A stretch of DNA of 64,000 bases, from the NCBI GenBank assembly GCA_045637505.1, contig JAZTZO010000045.1, forward strand, positions 1 through 64,000, given 5' to 3'. How positions within the stretch are numbered: position 1 is the first letter of the stretch; each line of letters starts with the position of its first letter. The notes beneath the pieces were generated by a model. The model was not told where the DNA came from and did no database searches. It saw only the letters and a program-made list of their open reading frames with translations. Of this stretch, positions 35,152 to 43,160 are shown piece after piece. The DNA comes from RGIG4079 sp045637505 (GTDB lineage Bacteria; Bacteroidota; Bacteroidia; Bacteroidales; Muribaculaceae). Both the position numbers and the translations under genes were made by a program.

Positions 35152-36429
35152 ATGAAACAGTTTATATTATCTTTTGCCATGATGATTATCATGGGAATGA
35201 GTGTGATGGCGCAACCTCGTGCCACAAAAGTGCAGGTGAATATAGTGCCTAATCATAGCAATGCTCTTTATCGTGTAGGAGAGCAAGCCAAGGTGAAAGT
35301 GATGGTTACCGACTGCGGCATGGCACTTAATGATGCGGTGGTAAATTATGAGGTGAGCGAAGATTTGATGACGCCTCACATCACAAAGTCAATTACTCTT
35401 AAAGGTAATGAGGGCGAAATCAACTTAGGCTCAATGAAAAAGCCTGGATATTTGCGAGTAAAAGCTGTGGTAGAGAAAGATGGTAAGAAATATTCATCAA
35501 TAGCAACTGTCGGTTATGATACCGATAAATTGCAACCTACGGTTACTCAACCCGATGACTTTAAGAAATTTTGGGATGCGCAGTTGGCTGCTGTTCGCAA
35601 AGTGGATTTAAAACCTACTATGACCCTTCTTCCCGAGCGTTGTACCGATAAAGTGAATGTATATCATATCTCTTATCGAAATATCAACAACACCCGCATG
35701 TATGGCATTTTGACGATGCCTAAAGCCGAGGGGAAATACCCAGCAGTTCTTCGTTTCCCAGGAGCTGGAGTAGGGGAGAAATCGGGCGATATAGGCCATG
35801 CCGCACAAGGCGCTATTGTTCTCGAATTTGGCATTCATGGCATTCCTGTAAATATAACTGGCACTACAATATATAGCGACCTTGGAAGTGGAGTGCTTGC
35901 TTCATATCCTACTTATAACCTTGATAATCGCTATTCATATTATTATAAACGCGTGTATTTGGGCTGTGTGCGTGGCATTGACTTTATTGAGACATTACCC
36001 CAATTTAATGGCAAGATAGGCACCTTTGGAGGTAGTCAAGGAGGAGCTTTGTCGATTGTGACATCGGCTCTCGACAATCGCATCAATGCTACTGTGGCAT
36101 ATTTCCCCGCGCTTTGTGACCTCGAGGGTTATACTCATGGACGCGCCGGTGGATGGCCTCATGTGTTTAAGAATAAAGATAATTGCACGCCCGAAAAACT
36201 TAAAACAGCAAGATATTACGATGTGACTAATTTTGCGCGTAATCTCACTGCTCCCGTGAAATATTTCTTGGGATATAACGACTTGACTTGCGCTCCCACA
36301 ACAACTCAATCAACCTATAACATCATCACAGCGCCCAAGTCGCTTATCATAGGCGAAAATAATGGCCACTGGCTATATGCCGAGCAAACCAACGCATTGT
36401 GGGATTGGATGTTTGAACAATTAAAATAG
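35152..36429 (+). CDS. Acetylxylan esterase-like hydrolase (CE7/AXE1 family)
   Basis: 425 residues with a signal peptide (1-20, ending VMAQ). Residues about 25-125 are an Ig-like beta domain. The rest is an AXE1-type alpha/beta hydrolase: YGILTMPKAEGKYPAVLRFPGAG, nucleophile motif FGGSQGGALSIV, an Asp in FLGYNDLTCAPTTT and a His in GENNGHWLYAEQ. These enzymes remove acetyl groups from xylan or antibiotics such as cephalosporin C. It is probably periplasmic and acts on acetylated sugars. The gene stands alone. Confidence 0.87.
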   Translation: MKQFILSFAMMIIMGMSVMAQPRATKVQVNIVPNHSNALYRVGEQAKVKVMVTDCGMALNDAVVNYEVSEDLMTPHITKSITLKGNEGEINLGSMKKPGYLRVKAVVEKDGKKYSSIATVGYDTDKLQPTVTQPDDFKKFWDAQLAAVRKVDLKPTMTLLPERCTDKVNVYHISYRNINNTRMYGILTMPKAEGKYPAVLRFPGAGVGEKSGDIGHAAQGAIVLEFGIHGIPVNITGTTIYSDLGSGVLASYPTYNLDNRYSYYYKRVYLGCVRGIDFIETLPQFNGKIGTFGGSQGGALSIVTSALDNRINATVAYFPALCDLEGYTHGRAGGWPHVFKNKDNCTPEKLKTARYYDVTNFARNLTAPVKYFLGYNDLTCAPTTTQSTYNIITAPKSLIIGENNGHWLYAEQTNALWDWMFEQLK

Positions 36430-36475
36430 GATGATAGAAGCATATCCTATGGTTGTGTTGCAACAATGGAATTTT

Positions 36476-36557
36476 AAGATTTTCGGAATGAAATCCCTAA
36501 ATATTATAAGATTTTCGGAATAAAATCCTCAAATATTATAAGATTTTTGGATTTTAC
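36476..36557 (+). repeat. Three direct repeats, exact 32-bp period (locus 2)
   Basis: Units begin at 36476, 36508 and 36540 with AAGATTTTCGGAAT (third copy AAGATTTTTGGATT). Units 1 and 2 match over almost all 32 bases, including the ending AAATATTAT. The array lies directly upstream of an intact AAA+/DUF4143 ATPase gene, with a -7-like TTAATTTG (36570-36577) between it and the start codon. Sequence is unrelated to loci 1 and 3, but the period and position are alike. Confidence 0.95.
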
Positions 36558-36595
36558 AAAAAAAGTTATTTAATTTGCAGTATAAATTTTATAGA

Positions 36596-37726
36596 ATGAT
36601 TGACCGCAAAATAAAAAACTTAATTACTGCCCAACTCGGATCCAATAAGGCTATAATAATAATGGGAGCTCGCCAAGTGGGTAAATCTACGTTGTTGATG
36701 CAAATGTTTGCTGGGCAAGAAAATGTGTTGTGGTTAAATGGAGATGAGACCGATGTGAGAGGTCTTTTTGAAAATATAACATCAACGCGTTTAAAGGCTA
36801 TCATAGGTCAAAATAAAATAGTCGTTATCGATGAAGCTCAACGCATTTCCGATATAGGTTTAAAATTAAAATTGGTAACCGACCAAATAGCGGGAGTGCA
36901 AGTGATTGCAACAGGGAGTTCTTCGTTTGATTTAGCAAATAAGGTCAACGAGTCATTAGCAGGTCGTAAACGTCAAATACATATGTCGCCTTTAATGTTT
37001 TCAGAAATGGTTGACAATGTAGGATTTATAGAGGAAAAACGCATGCTACCACATCGATTGGTATTTGGCTATTATCCCGAGGTTGTGACCAATCCTGGAA
37101 ATGAAAGGATGATTTTAAAAGAATTGAGCGATAGTGTGCTATACAAGGATATCTTATCGTTAGATTCGATAGGCAAGCCCGATAAATTGCAACGATTGTT
37201 GCAAGCGTTGGCCTATCAAGTAGGGTCGCAAGTATCGTATAATGAGCTTGGAAGGCTCATAGGTCTTGACTCTAAAACAGTAGAACGTTATATAGATATA
37301 TTAGAAAAGAGTTTCATAATATTTAGACTTAATTCATTTTCACGAAATTTGCGTAACGAATTGAAAACTAGTCGTAAAGTATATTTTTGGGATAATGGGA
37401 TAAGAAATGCTGTGATAGGTAATTTCTCATTTTTGGAGCAACGAATGAATGAGGAAGCCGGAATGTTGTGGGAGAATTTTGTTATATCAGAAAGAATGAA
37501 AATGAATTCGATAAGAGAGTTCTTTGGGACAACATGGTTTTGGCGCACGATGCAACAAAAAGAAATAGATTACCTTGAGGAGGAAAATGGAGTTGTAAAT
37601 ACATATGAATTTAAATGGAATCCAAAGGCTAAAGCAAAGCGTCCCGAGGCTTTCTTTACAGCTTATCCTAATAGTTCGTTTAATGTTATTACTCCCGAAA
37701 ATATAGAGGAATTTTTATTGATATAA
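36596..37726 (+). CDS. AAA+ ATPase with DUF4143 C-terminal domain
   Basis: 376 residues. Walker A GARQVGKST at 24-32, Walker B KIVVIDEAQRI with Asp79-Glu80, a sensor-like VIATGSSSFDLANKVNESLAGR near 105-125, then the DUF4143 part with a winged-helix-like stretch (SYNELGRLIGLDSKTVERYIDIL) and a nuclease-fold-like end (EIDYLEEENGVVNTYEFKWNPK). This is the AAA_14/DUF4143 type common in Bacteroidales and archaea, of unknown function. A TTG at 36575 would add seven residues but overlaps the likely -7 element, so ATG 36596 is chosen. The radical SAM gene starts 2 bases after its stop. Preceded by the 32-bp repeats. Confidence 0.85.
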   Translation: MIDRKIKNLITAQLGSNKAIIIMGARQVGKSTLLMQMFAGQENVLWLNGDETDVRGLFENITSTRLKAIIGQNKIVVIDEAQRISDIGLKLKLVTDQIAGVQVIATGSSSFDLANKVNESLAGRKRQIHMSPLMFSEMVDNVGFIEEKRMLPHRLVFGYYPEVVTNPGNERMILKELSDSVLYKDILSLDSIGKPDKLQRLLQALAYQVGSQVSYNELGRLIGLDSKTVERYIDILEKSFIIFRLNSFSRNLRNELKTSRKVYFWDNGIRNAVIGNFSFLEQRMNEEAGMLWENFVISERMKMNSIREFFGTTWFWRTMQQKEIDYLEEENGVVNTYEFKWNPKAKAKRPEAFFTAYPNSSFNVITPENIEEFLLI

Positions 37727-37728
37727 TA

Positions 37729-38505
37729 ATGGTAACGATATTATTTCATTCAACGATATTTGGACCTATTCGCAGCCGTCGATTGGGTGTGTCATTGGGA
37801 GTAAATCTTTCGCCTAACGATGGCAAAATATGCTCGTTTGACTGCGTATATTGCGAAGCCGGATATAACTCGCAAGGAGCAGGGACTACTGGTTTGCCCA
37901 AGAGAGAAAAGGTGAGTCAAGAACTTGAAGAAAAACTCAAGAACATGAAAGAGGCCGACGAGCAACTCGATGTTATCACCTTCTCGGGGAATGGGGAGCC
38001 TACATTGCACCCTCAATTTGCTGAAATCATTGACGACACTATCGCTTTGCGTGATAAATATTTCCCACAGGTGAAAATAAGTGTATTGTGCAACTCTACC
38101 CAATTGGACAACGAAAAAGTTGTGGAGGCTCTGCGCAAAGTGGATAATAATATACTCAAACTCGACTCGGCGATAACCCCAACAATGCGCCTCATTGACC
38201 AACCAGCCTCACCTTCTTTTACAAGCGAAGGAGTGATAGAGCAAATAGCACAATTTGGCAGTCAATGTGTGGTGCAAACAATGTTTTTGCGAGGCACGCA
38301 CGAAGGTCAGTTGATTGACAACACTACCCCCGTCGAGATTGAGGCGCTAATAAAGGCCTATAAGCGCATTGCGCCTCGCCAAGTGATGATTTACTCCATT
38401 GATCGCAAAACACCCGAGCAGAGCCTCGAAAAAGTGTCGCGTGAGGAGCTTGAGGCAATTGCTGCCATAATAAGAGAAGAAGGAGTTGAAGTGATAGTGA
38501 GTTAG
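37729..38505 (+). CDS. Radical SAM protein
   Basis: 258 residues. The [4Fe-4S] motif CSFDCVYC (Cys35, Cys39, Cys42) lies early, followed by ITFSGNGEPTLHPQF, the SAM-binding GGE-like motif in the form GNGEPTLHP. The opening FGPIRSRRLGVSLGVNLSP is shared by a conserved Bacteroidales group. The reaction is unknown. It starts 2 bases after the AAA+ gene, so the two may be cotranscribed, though the AAA+ gene looks like an accessory insertion. The LD-carboxypeptidase gene follows after 31 bases. Confidence 0.87.
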   Translation: MVTILFHSTIFGPIRSRRLGVSLGVNLSPNDGKICSFDCVYCEAGYNSQGAGTTGLPKREKVSQELEEKLKNMKEADEQLDVITFSGNGEPTLHPQFAEIIDDTIALRDKYFPQVKISVLCNSTQLDNEKVVEALRKVDNNILKLDSAITPTMRLIDQPASPSFTSEGVIEQIAQFGSQCVVQTMFLRGTHEGQLIDNTTPVEIEALIKAYKRIAPRQVMIYSIDRKTPEQSLEKVSREELEAIAAIIREEGVEVIVS

Positions 38506-38536
38506 AAATTAAAAAAACAAAGTAATAAATATAATC

Positions 38537-39463
38537 ATGAGTCAAAATATAGTTTTTCCAGCGCCATTGAAAGAGGGTGATACCATTGCGATATTATCAC
38601 CAGCGGGAATCATTAAGCCCGAACATGTGCGCAATTCAATCCCCGTGCTTGAGGGACAAGGTTGGAAAGTAAAAGTGATGCCTCACACGCTTGGACGATG
38701 GGGAAATTATAGTGGAACACCATCGGAACGACTTGCCGACTTGGAAGATGCATTTCTCGACCCCGAAGTGAGGGCTATTCTTTGCTCGCGAGGTGGCTAT
38801 GGCGTAGTTCATTTGATGGACGCCCTCAATCGCTTACCTATCGAAAACGACCCCAAATGGGTGATAGGTTATAGCGATATCTCGGCTCTTCATGCCTTGA
38901 TGTCAACCAAAGGCATTGCCAGCATTCATGCATCAATGACCAGTCACATAAGCAAGGGGGCTGAAGATGTTGACAACAAAGTATTGTTTGATATCTTGCG
39001 AGGAGAGGCTCCAGCATTCACGTTTGAGGGCCATAAATATGACCGATTGGGCCAATGCTCGGGTAAAATAATAGGTGGTAATGTGGCAGTAATCGCCGAG
39101 TTGATAAACACTCCTTATGACATCATTGAAGATGACACAATATTGTTTATTGAGGACGTGTCAGAGCCTATATATAAGATTGAGCGCATAATGTATCAAT
39201 TACGATTGAGTGGAGTGTTGCCACGCCTACGAGGGTTGGTAGTAGGGCAGTTTACCGAGTATAAGGGCGATAGCAATTATCGTGACATGGAAACGATGAT
39301 TTACGACATGGTGAAACCCTATGACTATCCTGTGGCATTTAATGTGCCTATAGGCCACGTGAGCCACAACATCCCAGTGATTGAGAGCGCGCAAGCCACT
39401 CTCAAAGTCACCGATGCAGGGAAAACACATCTCATCTTTTGGCCTATGGGAAACAATGCATAG
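38537..39463 (+). CDS. LD-carboxypeptidase (peptidase family S66)
   Basis: 308 residues of the LdcA/MccF type. Opening KEGDTIAILSPAGIIKPEHV, SRGGYGVVHLMDAL, nucleophile Ser in WVIGYSDISALHAL, Glu in ILFIEDVSEPIYKIER and His in NVPIGHVSHN make the Ser-Glu-His triad. LdcA enzymes trim the terminal D-alanine from tetrapeptides during peptidoglycan recycling. No signal peptide, so it acts in the cytoplasm. A strong terminator follows. Confidence 0.92.
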   Translation: MSQNIVFPAPLKEGDTIAILSPAGIIKPEHVRNSIPVLEGQGWKVKVMPHTLGRWGNYSGTPSERLADLEDAFLDPEVRAILCSRGGYGVVHLMDALNRLPIENDPKWVIGYSDISALHALMSTKGIASIHASMTSHISKGAEDVDNKVLFDILRGEAPAFTFEGHKYDRLGQCSGKIIGGNVAVIAELINTPYDIIEDDTILFIEDVSEPIYKIERIMYQLRLSGVLPRLRGLVVGQFTEYKGDSNYRDMETMIYDMVKPYDYPVAFNVPIGHVSHNIPVIESAQATLKVTDAGKTHLIFWPMGNNA

Positions 39464-39514
39464 TTGATAATAGGACATTTATAGTCAGATGAAAATTAAA
39501 AAGTCAATAAAAAG

Positions 39515-39556
39515 GGACCTCAATCACATAAATTCAGTGATTGAGGTCCTTTTTTT
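39515..39556. terminator. Strong bidirectional terminator
   Basis: A perfect 13-bp stem GGACCTCAATCAC / GTGATTGAGGTCC with T7 on the right and an A-rich left flank. It serves the LD-carboxypeptidase gene and the convergent leftward operon. Confidence 0.92.
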
Positions 39557-39640
39557 CGATTTATAATCCATTATATGAGACGAAATCATTAACGTAGTAC
39601 TTTCACAATATAAATCTTGAGACCTATTATTCTTTATCTA

Positions 39641-39991
39641 TTAATAATCCACGTTGTTGAGTTTGATGATTATCAATAAATAAATAAGTAATAACACAAC
39701 GTGACAAATAATGAATACTGGAATGCTAAATGCAAATGGAGCAAAAGACAAACAACTGATTAAAAAAACGATAAACATCACTATTGACGTAGTCCTTACT
39801 AAGGCTGCTTGTCTGCCATTTTCAAATTTAGTAGCAACTGATAGAATTCCTGTTATTGATAATAACAAAAAAGATGTTATTGTTACAACAAAATACTGGG
39901 GGTCATTTTCTTTACTTATTTCATAACAACCCCATGTTACCATTGCAACAAGAATTAATATTATTATTGTCTTAATCCAATCAACTTTCAT
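39641..39991 (-). CDS. Small four-helix membrane protein of the SPFH operon
   Basis: 116 residues with four hydrophobic segments (about 7-24, 30-51, 65-83, 88-112) and no other motif. Its ATG overlaps the stop of the GYF gene (ATGA at 39988-39991), so it is translationally coupled and last in the SPFH/GYF operon. It may act as membrane partner of that complex, as small membrane proteins do in YdjGHI-type systems; this is inference. No family recognised. Confidence 0.7.
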   Translation of the reverse strand: MKVDWIKTIIILILVAMVTWGCYEISKENDPQYFVVTITSFLLLSITGILSVATKFENGRQAALVRTTSIVMFIVFLISCLSFAPFAFSIPVFIICHVVLLLIYLLIIIKLNNVDY

Positions 39992-40341
39992 TTTAATGGA
40001 ATATTATTGAGTAAAAACAACTTACATATTTCACTCACTTTGCGAGCAAAAGTCCATCCACTCATACCCCTATGCCACACAAGTGTGTCGGGTGTGAGTT
40101 TCCCATTTTTCACAAGAGAATCCAACTCTTGCTCACTTAATGGCCCTGCTTGTTCGCCATCAATAGCGGCATAAAACCCTTGTTGTTGGAGTGTAATAGA
40201 TGAAGTTGTACCTACACCAGGTACATTCATGCCACTCATGGCATAATTCATTGTATTGACCATTTGTTGAGCAACAGCTATGCCCATTCCAAACTCCACA
40301 AGACGATCTATTGAATTAAAATTATTTTCCATAATCATCAT
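39988..40341 (-). CDS. Small GYF_2-domain protein
   Basis: 117 residues. A short helical start (DRLVEFGMGIAVAQQMVNTM) resembles the Gly/Met region of SPFH-type partners, then a GYF_2 domain (about 54-112; GFYAAIDGEQAGPLSEQELD, TLVWHRGMSGW). GYF_2 domains are thought to bind Pro-rich or other peptides. The SPFH protein encoded 9 bases upstream ends with the same kind of domain and a Pro-rich tail, which suggests a physical contact. Start choice between the Met codons at the N-terminus is uncertain. Confidence 0.78.
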   Translation of the reverse strand: MMIMENNFNSIDRLVEFGMGIAVAQQMVNTMNYAMSGMNVPGVGTTSSITLQQQGFYAAIDGEQAGPLSEQELDSLVKNGKLTPDTLVWHRGMSGWTFARKVSEICKLFLLNNIPLK

Positions 40342-40350
40342 TTTTTAATA

Positions 40351-41721
40351 TTATTGAGTTGGGGGCATTGGGGGCATTCCTGTAGGAGGAGGGGGAGGAG
40401 TATTTGTCATAAATAATGATGCCAACTCTGCTACATTTCCAGCCAAATCCCAATTAGGCATACCTTGTTTCCACACGTATGTTTGTTGTGTCATTTGTCC
40501 TTGTTGTACTAATTGCTGCATTTGTTGCATATTAAATGGACCAGCTTGTTGACCATTTACCGACAACATGTATTGAACATTTGGCATAGGAGGAGGGGTA
40601 TTCATTTGATTGGCAAATTGACCATTCATTGCATTACCCATAGTATTCATCATTCCGGCCATTTGGCTACCCATGGCACCTCCCATCATCATTCCAGTCA
40701 TCATTCCGGCGGGATTCATACCTCCACCGCCATCTCCCATAGAACTCATTGAGCCAAGATTTTGTGCAGCAGTTTGGAGCACGGCTGTTTGTTGGTCAAG
40801 AGCATGTGCACCAATATATGTAGATTCTGTTTGTAAGCGTTGTGCTCGTTGAGACTCTTCGCGTTGAATACGCAATGTTTCTTGCATATTTTCGGCATTG
40901 ATAGCCTGCATATCTTGCATGTTCTTGATATTCACTTGACTTTGTGCCAAAATTGTATCACTCTGAACACCGGCTGTAATCTTTCTCAATTCTTGCCATC
41001 CTTGACTTTCTTTATCAGCCTCCATTCTTGACAAATCAAAACGTTTAAGATTTACAGCAAAATCTTCAAAATCGACTTTGAGCTTATCTTGAATTCGATC
41101 ACTAATTTCATCTATTTTACGTTCTATTTGCACCACAGGGAAGCCATAATCACTTGGGGCATTACTTATCACACCCTTTACTCTGCGTTTTACAGCATCG
41201 GCTATTTGATTTTTGAATGTATCTAAATCAAATTCAATTAGCCTATGAGCCTTGATAAATGCCTTATAATCCGATATGTTAAATGTGATAGAGCCAGCAG
41301 CTGAAACAGGTACTGTAAAATCTAAAAAACGAGGATCGGCAACATCAAAATATGGTATTCCAAATTTTACTTGTACTACTCCAGCCAAATTTATAAAGTA
41401 AATTTCGGCTTGGAATGGAGATTCCCCTCCAAATGCCAATCCTACAATGCTTGACAATACAGGAAAGTTTGCTGTCTTGATTGTGTCATCATATGGACCG
41501 ACAATGAAATCTTGACAAGTGCCATCTTTTTGTTTGTAAACAAAAACTGCTACCTCTCCATCTTTTACACGCAAACTACTGCCATAACGAATAGAATTTT
41601 CACGAGTTGTAGAATTTAATTCTTGATCAAGAGGACGCCATTTCCACACCAAATAATCTTCTTGATCGCAGCGGATTACGTTCATCAATCCGCCACCTTT
41701 ACCACGCCCAAAAAAGCCCAT
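40351..41721 (-). CDS. SPFH-domain (YdjI-like) protein with C-terminal GYF_2 domain
   Basis: 456 residues. Residues about 15-250 match the YdjI/virion-core-like SPFH family (IRCDQEDYLVWKWRP, GSSLRVKDGEVAVFVYK, SPFQAEIYFINLAGVVQVKFG). A helical stretch (about 250-315) and a Gly/Met-rich linker (about 318-375) lead to a GYF_2 domain (MLSVNGQQAGPFNMQQMQQL) and a poly-Pro end (PPPPPTGMPPMPP). SPFH proteins form oligomeric scaffolds on membranes; B. subtilis YdjI acts with YdjG and YdjH to recruit PspA. It lies between a zinc-ribbon membrane protein gene and two small genes. Confidence 0.85.
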   Translation of the reverse strand: MGFFGRGKGGGLMNVIRCDQEDYLVWKWRPLDQELNSTTRENSIRYGSSLRVKDGEVAVFVYKQKDGTCQDFIVGPYDDTIKTANFPVLSSIVGLAFGGESPFQAEIYFINLAGVVQVKFGIPYFDVADPRFLDFTVPVSAAGSITFNISDYKAFIKAHRLIEFDLDTFKNQIADAVKRRVKGVISNAPSDYGFPVVQIERKIDEISDRIQDKLKVDFEDFAVNLKRFDLSRMEADKESQGWQELRKITAGVQSDTILAQSQVNIKNMQDMQAINAENMQETLRIQREESQRAQRLQTESTYIGAHALDQQTAVLQTAAQNLGSMSSMGDGGGGMNPAGMMTGMMMGGAMGSQMAGMMNTMGNAMNGQFANQMNTPPPMPNVQYMLSVNGQQAGPFNMQQMQQLVQQGQMTQQTYVWKQGMPNWDLAGNVAELASLFMTNTPPPPPTGMPPMPPTQ

Positions 41722-41745
41722 AATTATGTGTTGTTTAAATGGTTA

Positions 41746-42825
41746 TTAATATATATTTATTTCAGCAGTTTCTGACTTATATTTTTTAACAAGCCGCACT
41801 ATAAAAATAATACATCCAATAAATCCGAGGAATGCGACACCGCCGTCTACTGCTAAACCAATTAACATTACCAACAAACATACTCCTATTGCAATTCCTC
41901 TCCAACCTTTTATTAAGTTGATCAATACTTCTTTTTTATCTTCATTTGCGGCTTTCTTTGCGGCTTTCATGTCGTTTTTCAATTTAGATTGAACCTCTTT
42001 GGGTATTTGAGTGAAATTTTTGTATTTTTCTGGAATACGTTTCATTAACGAAACAATCATATTTGTTGCTTGGTCTAAAATTGTTTGATCTCCTGCAGCA
42101 CATATAATTATCTTTTGATATATTTGGTCAGTTTTTTGAATCCAAACTTCCTCTTCAGGCCCAATACGTCCATCATTATCATAAGCACTACTTGTTGCCA
42201 TTGCTAACATTTCCAACAAGTCTTCTTTTGAATTGGGGACTGGATATGTTTTTATAATCTGAGCTTTTTCAGCTATATATTTTTGCTCAATATCTCTCGC
42301 TTGTCGATTCAATTCTCTTATCAAGTCCTCTCTTTCTTCATCTTCTCGTTCTTTTCTACTTGAGCCAGAGAAAACTTTTGCAAATGTTGATTCTCCTTCT
42401 TTTTGTATTTTTGCCAATTGTTCCAAACGACGATTTTTTTCAACACCATGGGCTGCTAATTCTTGAGATTTACGCAACTCACATGCTTGTAACAAATCAA
42501 ATAATTTATTTGCAGATTGAACAGAATCAACATTTGAAAATTCGTGACCGCAGTCAGTACACTTTGTTTGAAAAGATTTCATTATTGCGCCACAAGCAGG
42601 ACATTTCCTTACATCACCAAACTTATCAGATTTTGGAGCAGAATGAGTAGTAGGTTGATTGTTCTTTTTGAGTTCAAATAATTTTGCATCTAATACCATT
42701 TCAAATTCATCAAGATCAATACCTTCTTCTTGTGCTTTTTTAAACAAAATTTGTTTTTCTTTTTCAGTTAGTTCTCCATCGGCTAACGCAACTTTTATTA
42801 AAGCCTCGATTTTTTCGTTATACAT
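41746..42825 (-). CDS. TerB-like/zinc-ribbon membrane protein (YdjG-like)
   Basis: 359 residues. A TerB-like helical start (1-52; ALIKVALADGELTEKEKQIL), a zinc ribbon with Cys75, Cys78, Cys89 and Cys92 (RKCPACG ... CTDCGHEF), a coiled coil (about 110-190), a second TerB-like segment (AMATSSAYDNDGRIGPEEEV) and two C-terminal membrane helices (about 310-348). First gene of a leftward operon with the SPFH protein. The zinc ribbon plus membrane helices recall YdjG of B. subtilis. The function is membrane-related by inference. Confidence 0.75.
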   Translation of the reverse strand: MYNEKIEALIKVALADGELTEKEKQILFKKAQEEGIDLDEFEMVLDAKLFELKKNNQPTTHSAPKSDKFGDVRKCPACGAIMKSFQTKCTDCGHEFSNVDSVQSANKLFDLLQACELRKSQELAAHGVEKNRRLEQLAKIQKEGESTFAKVFSGSSRKEREDEEREDLIRELNRQARDIEQKYIAEKAQIIKTYPVPNSKEDLLEMLAMATSSAYDNDGRIGPEEEVWIQKTDQIYQKIIICAAGDQTILDQATNMIVSLMKRIPEKYKNFTQIPKEVQSKLKNDMKAAKKAANEDKKEVLINLIKGWRGIAIGVCLLVMLIGLAVDGGVAFLGFIGCIIFIVRLVKKYKSETAEINIY

Positions 42826-42861
42826 ACATATTTAATTTAGGGTTAAATTTTATTAATTTCA

Positions 42862-42869
42862 CAAAGATA
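42862..42869 (-). promoter_or_regulatory. -7 promoter element (TATCTTTG) for the SPFH operon
   Basis: The reverse complement matches TAnnTTTG 37 bases before the ATG at 42825. The rest of the 335-base gap to serS shows only the serS terminator. Confidence 0.6.
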
Positions 42870-43095
42870 TATAAAAATGGTCTTTTGCAATTGGTCCATT
42901 TTGGTTCTTTTCGCAAATGACTTTTGTTGTATTCTCGAATAATATGTAGGCTTAGTTAATACAGAGGTTTTATATCTCCAATATATGGTTTTTTATAAAT
43001 TAGTTGTGTTAATTAGTGTAATTTACTCATGAATAATTAAGTTTTTTGAAAAATAATCATAATGAACTGTGTGACTAAGATAAATCAGAAATGTT

Positions 43096-43138
43096 CCTTA
43101 AAAAACACCAAAGGATGCATCGCCGATGCATCCTTTGG
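43096..43138 (-). terminator. Terminator of serS
   Basis: A perfect 14-bp stem CCAAAGGATGCATC / GATGCATCCTTTGG with a 3-base loop; read leftwards it runs into TGTTTTTTAAG. Confidence 0.9.
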
Positions 43139-43160
43139 TCGTATAATGATAATTTGTCGA

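Noticed and set aside
36575..36595. TTG start that extends the AAA+ ATPase by seven residues
   Set aside because: The TTG lies inside the likely -7 element TTAATTTG; the ATG at 36596 fits the family N-terminus.
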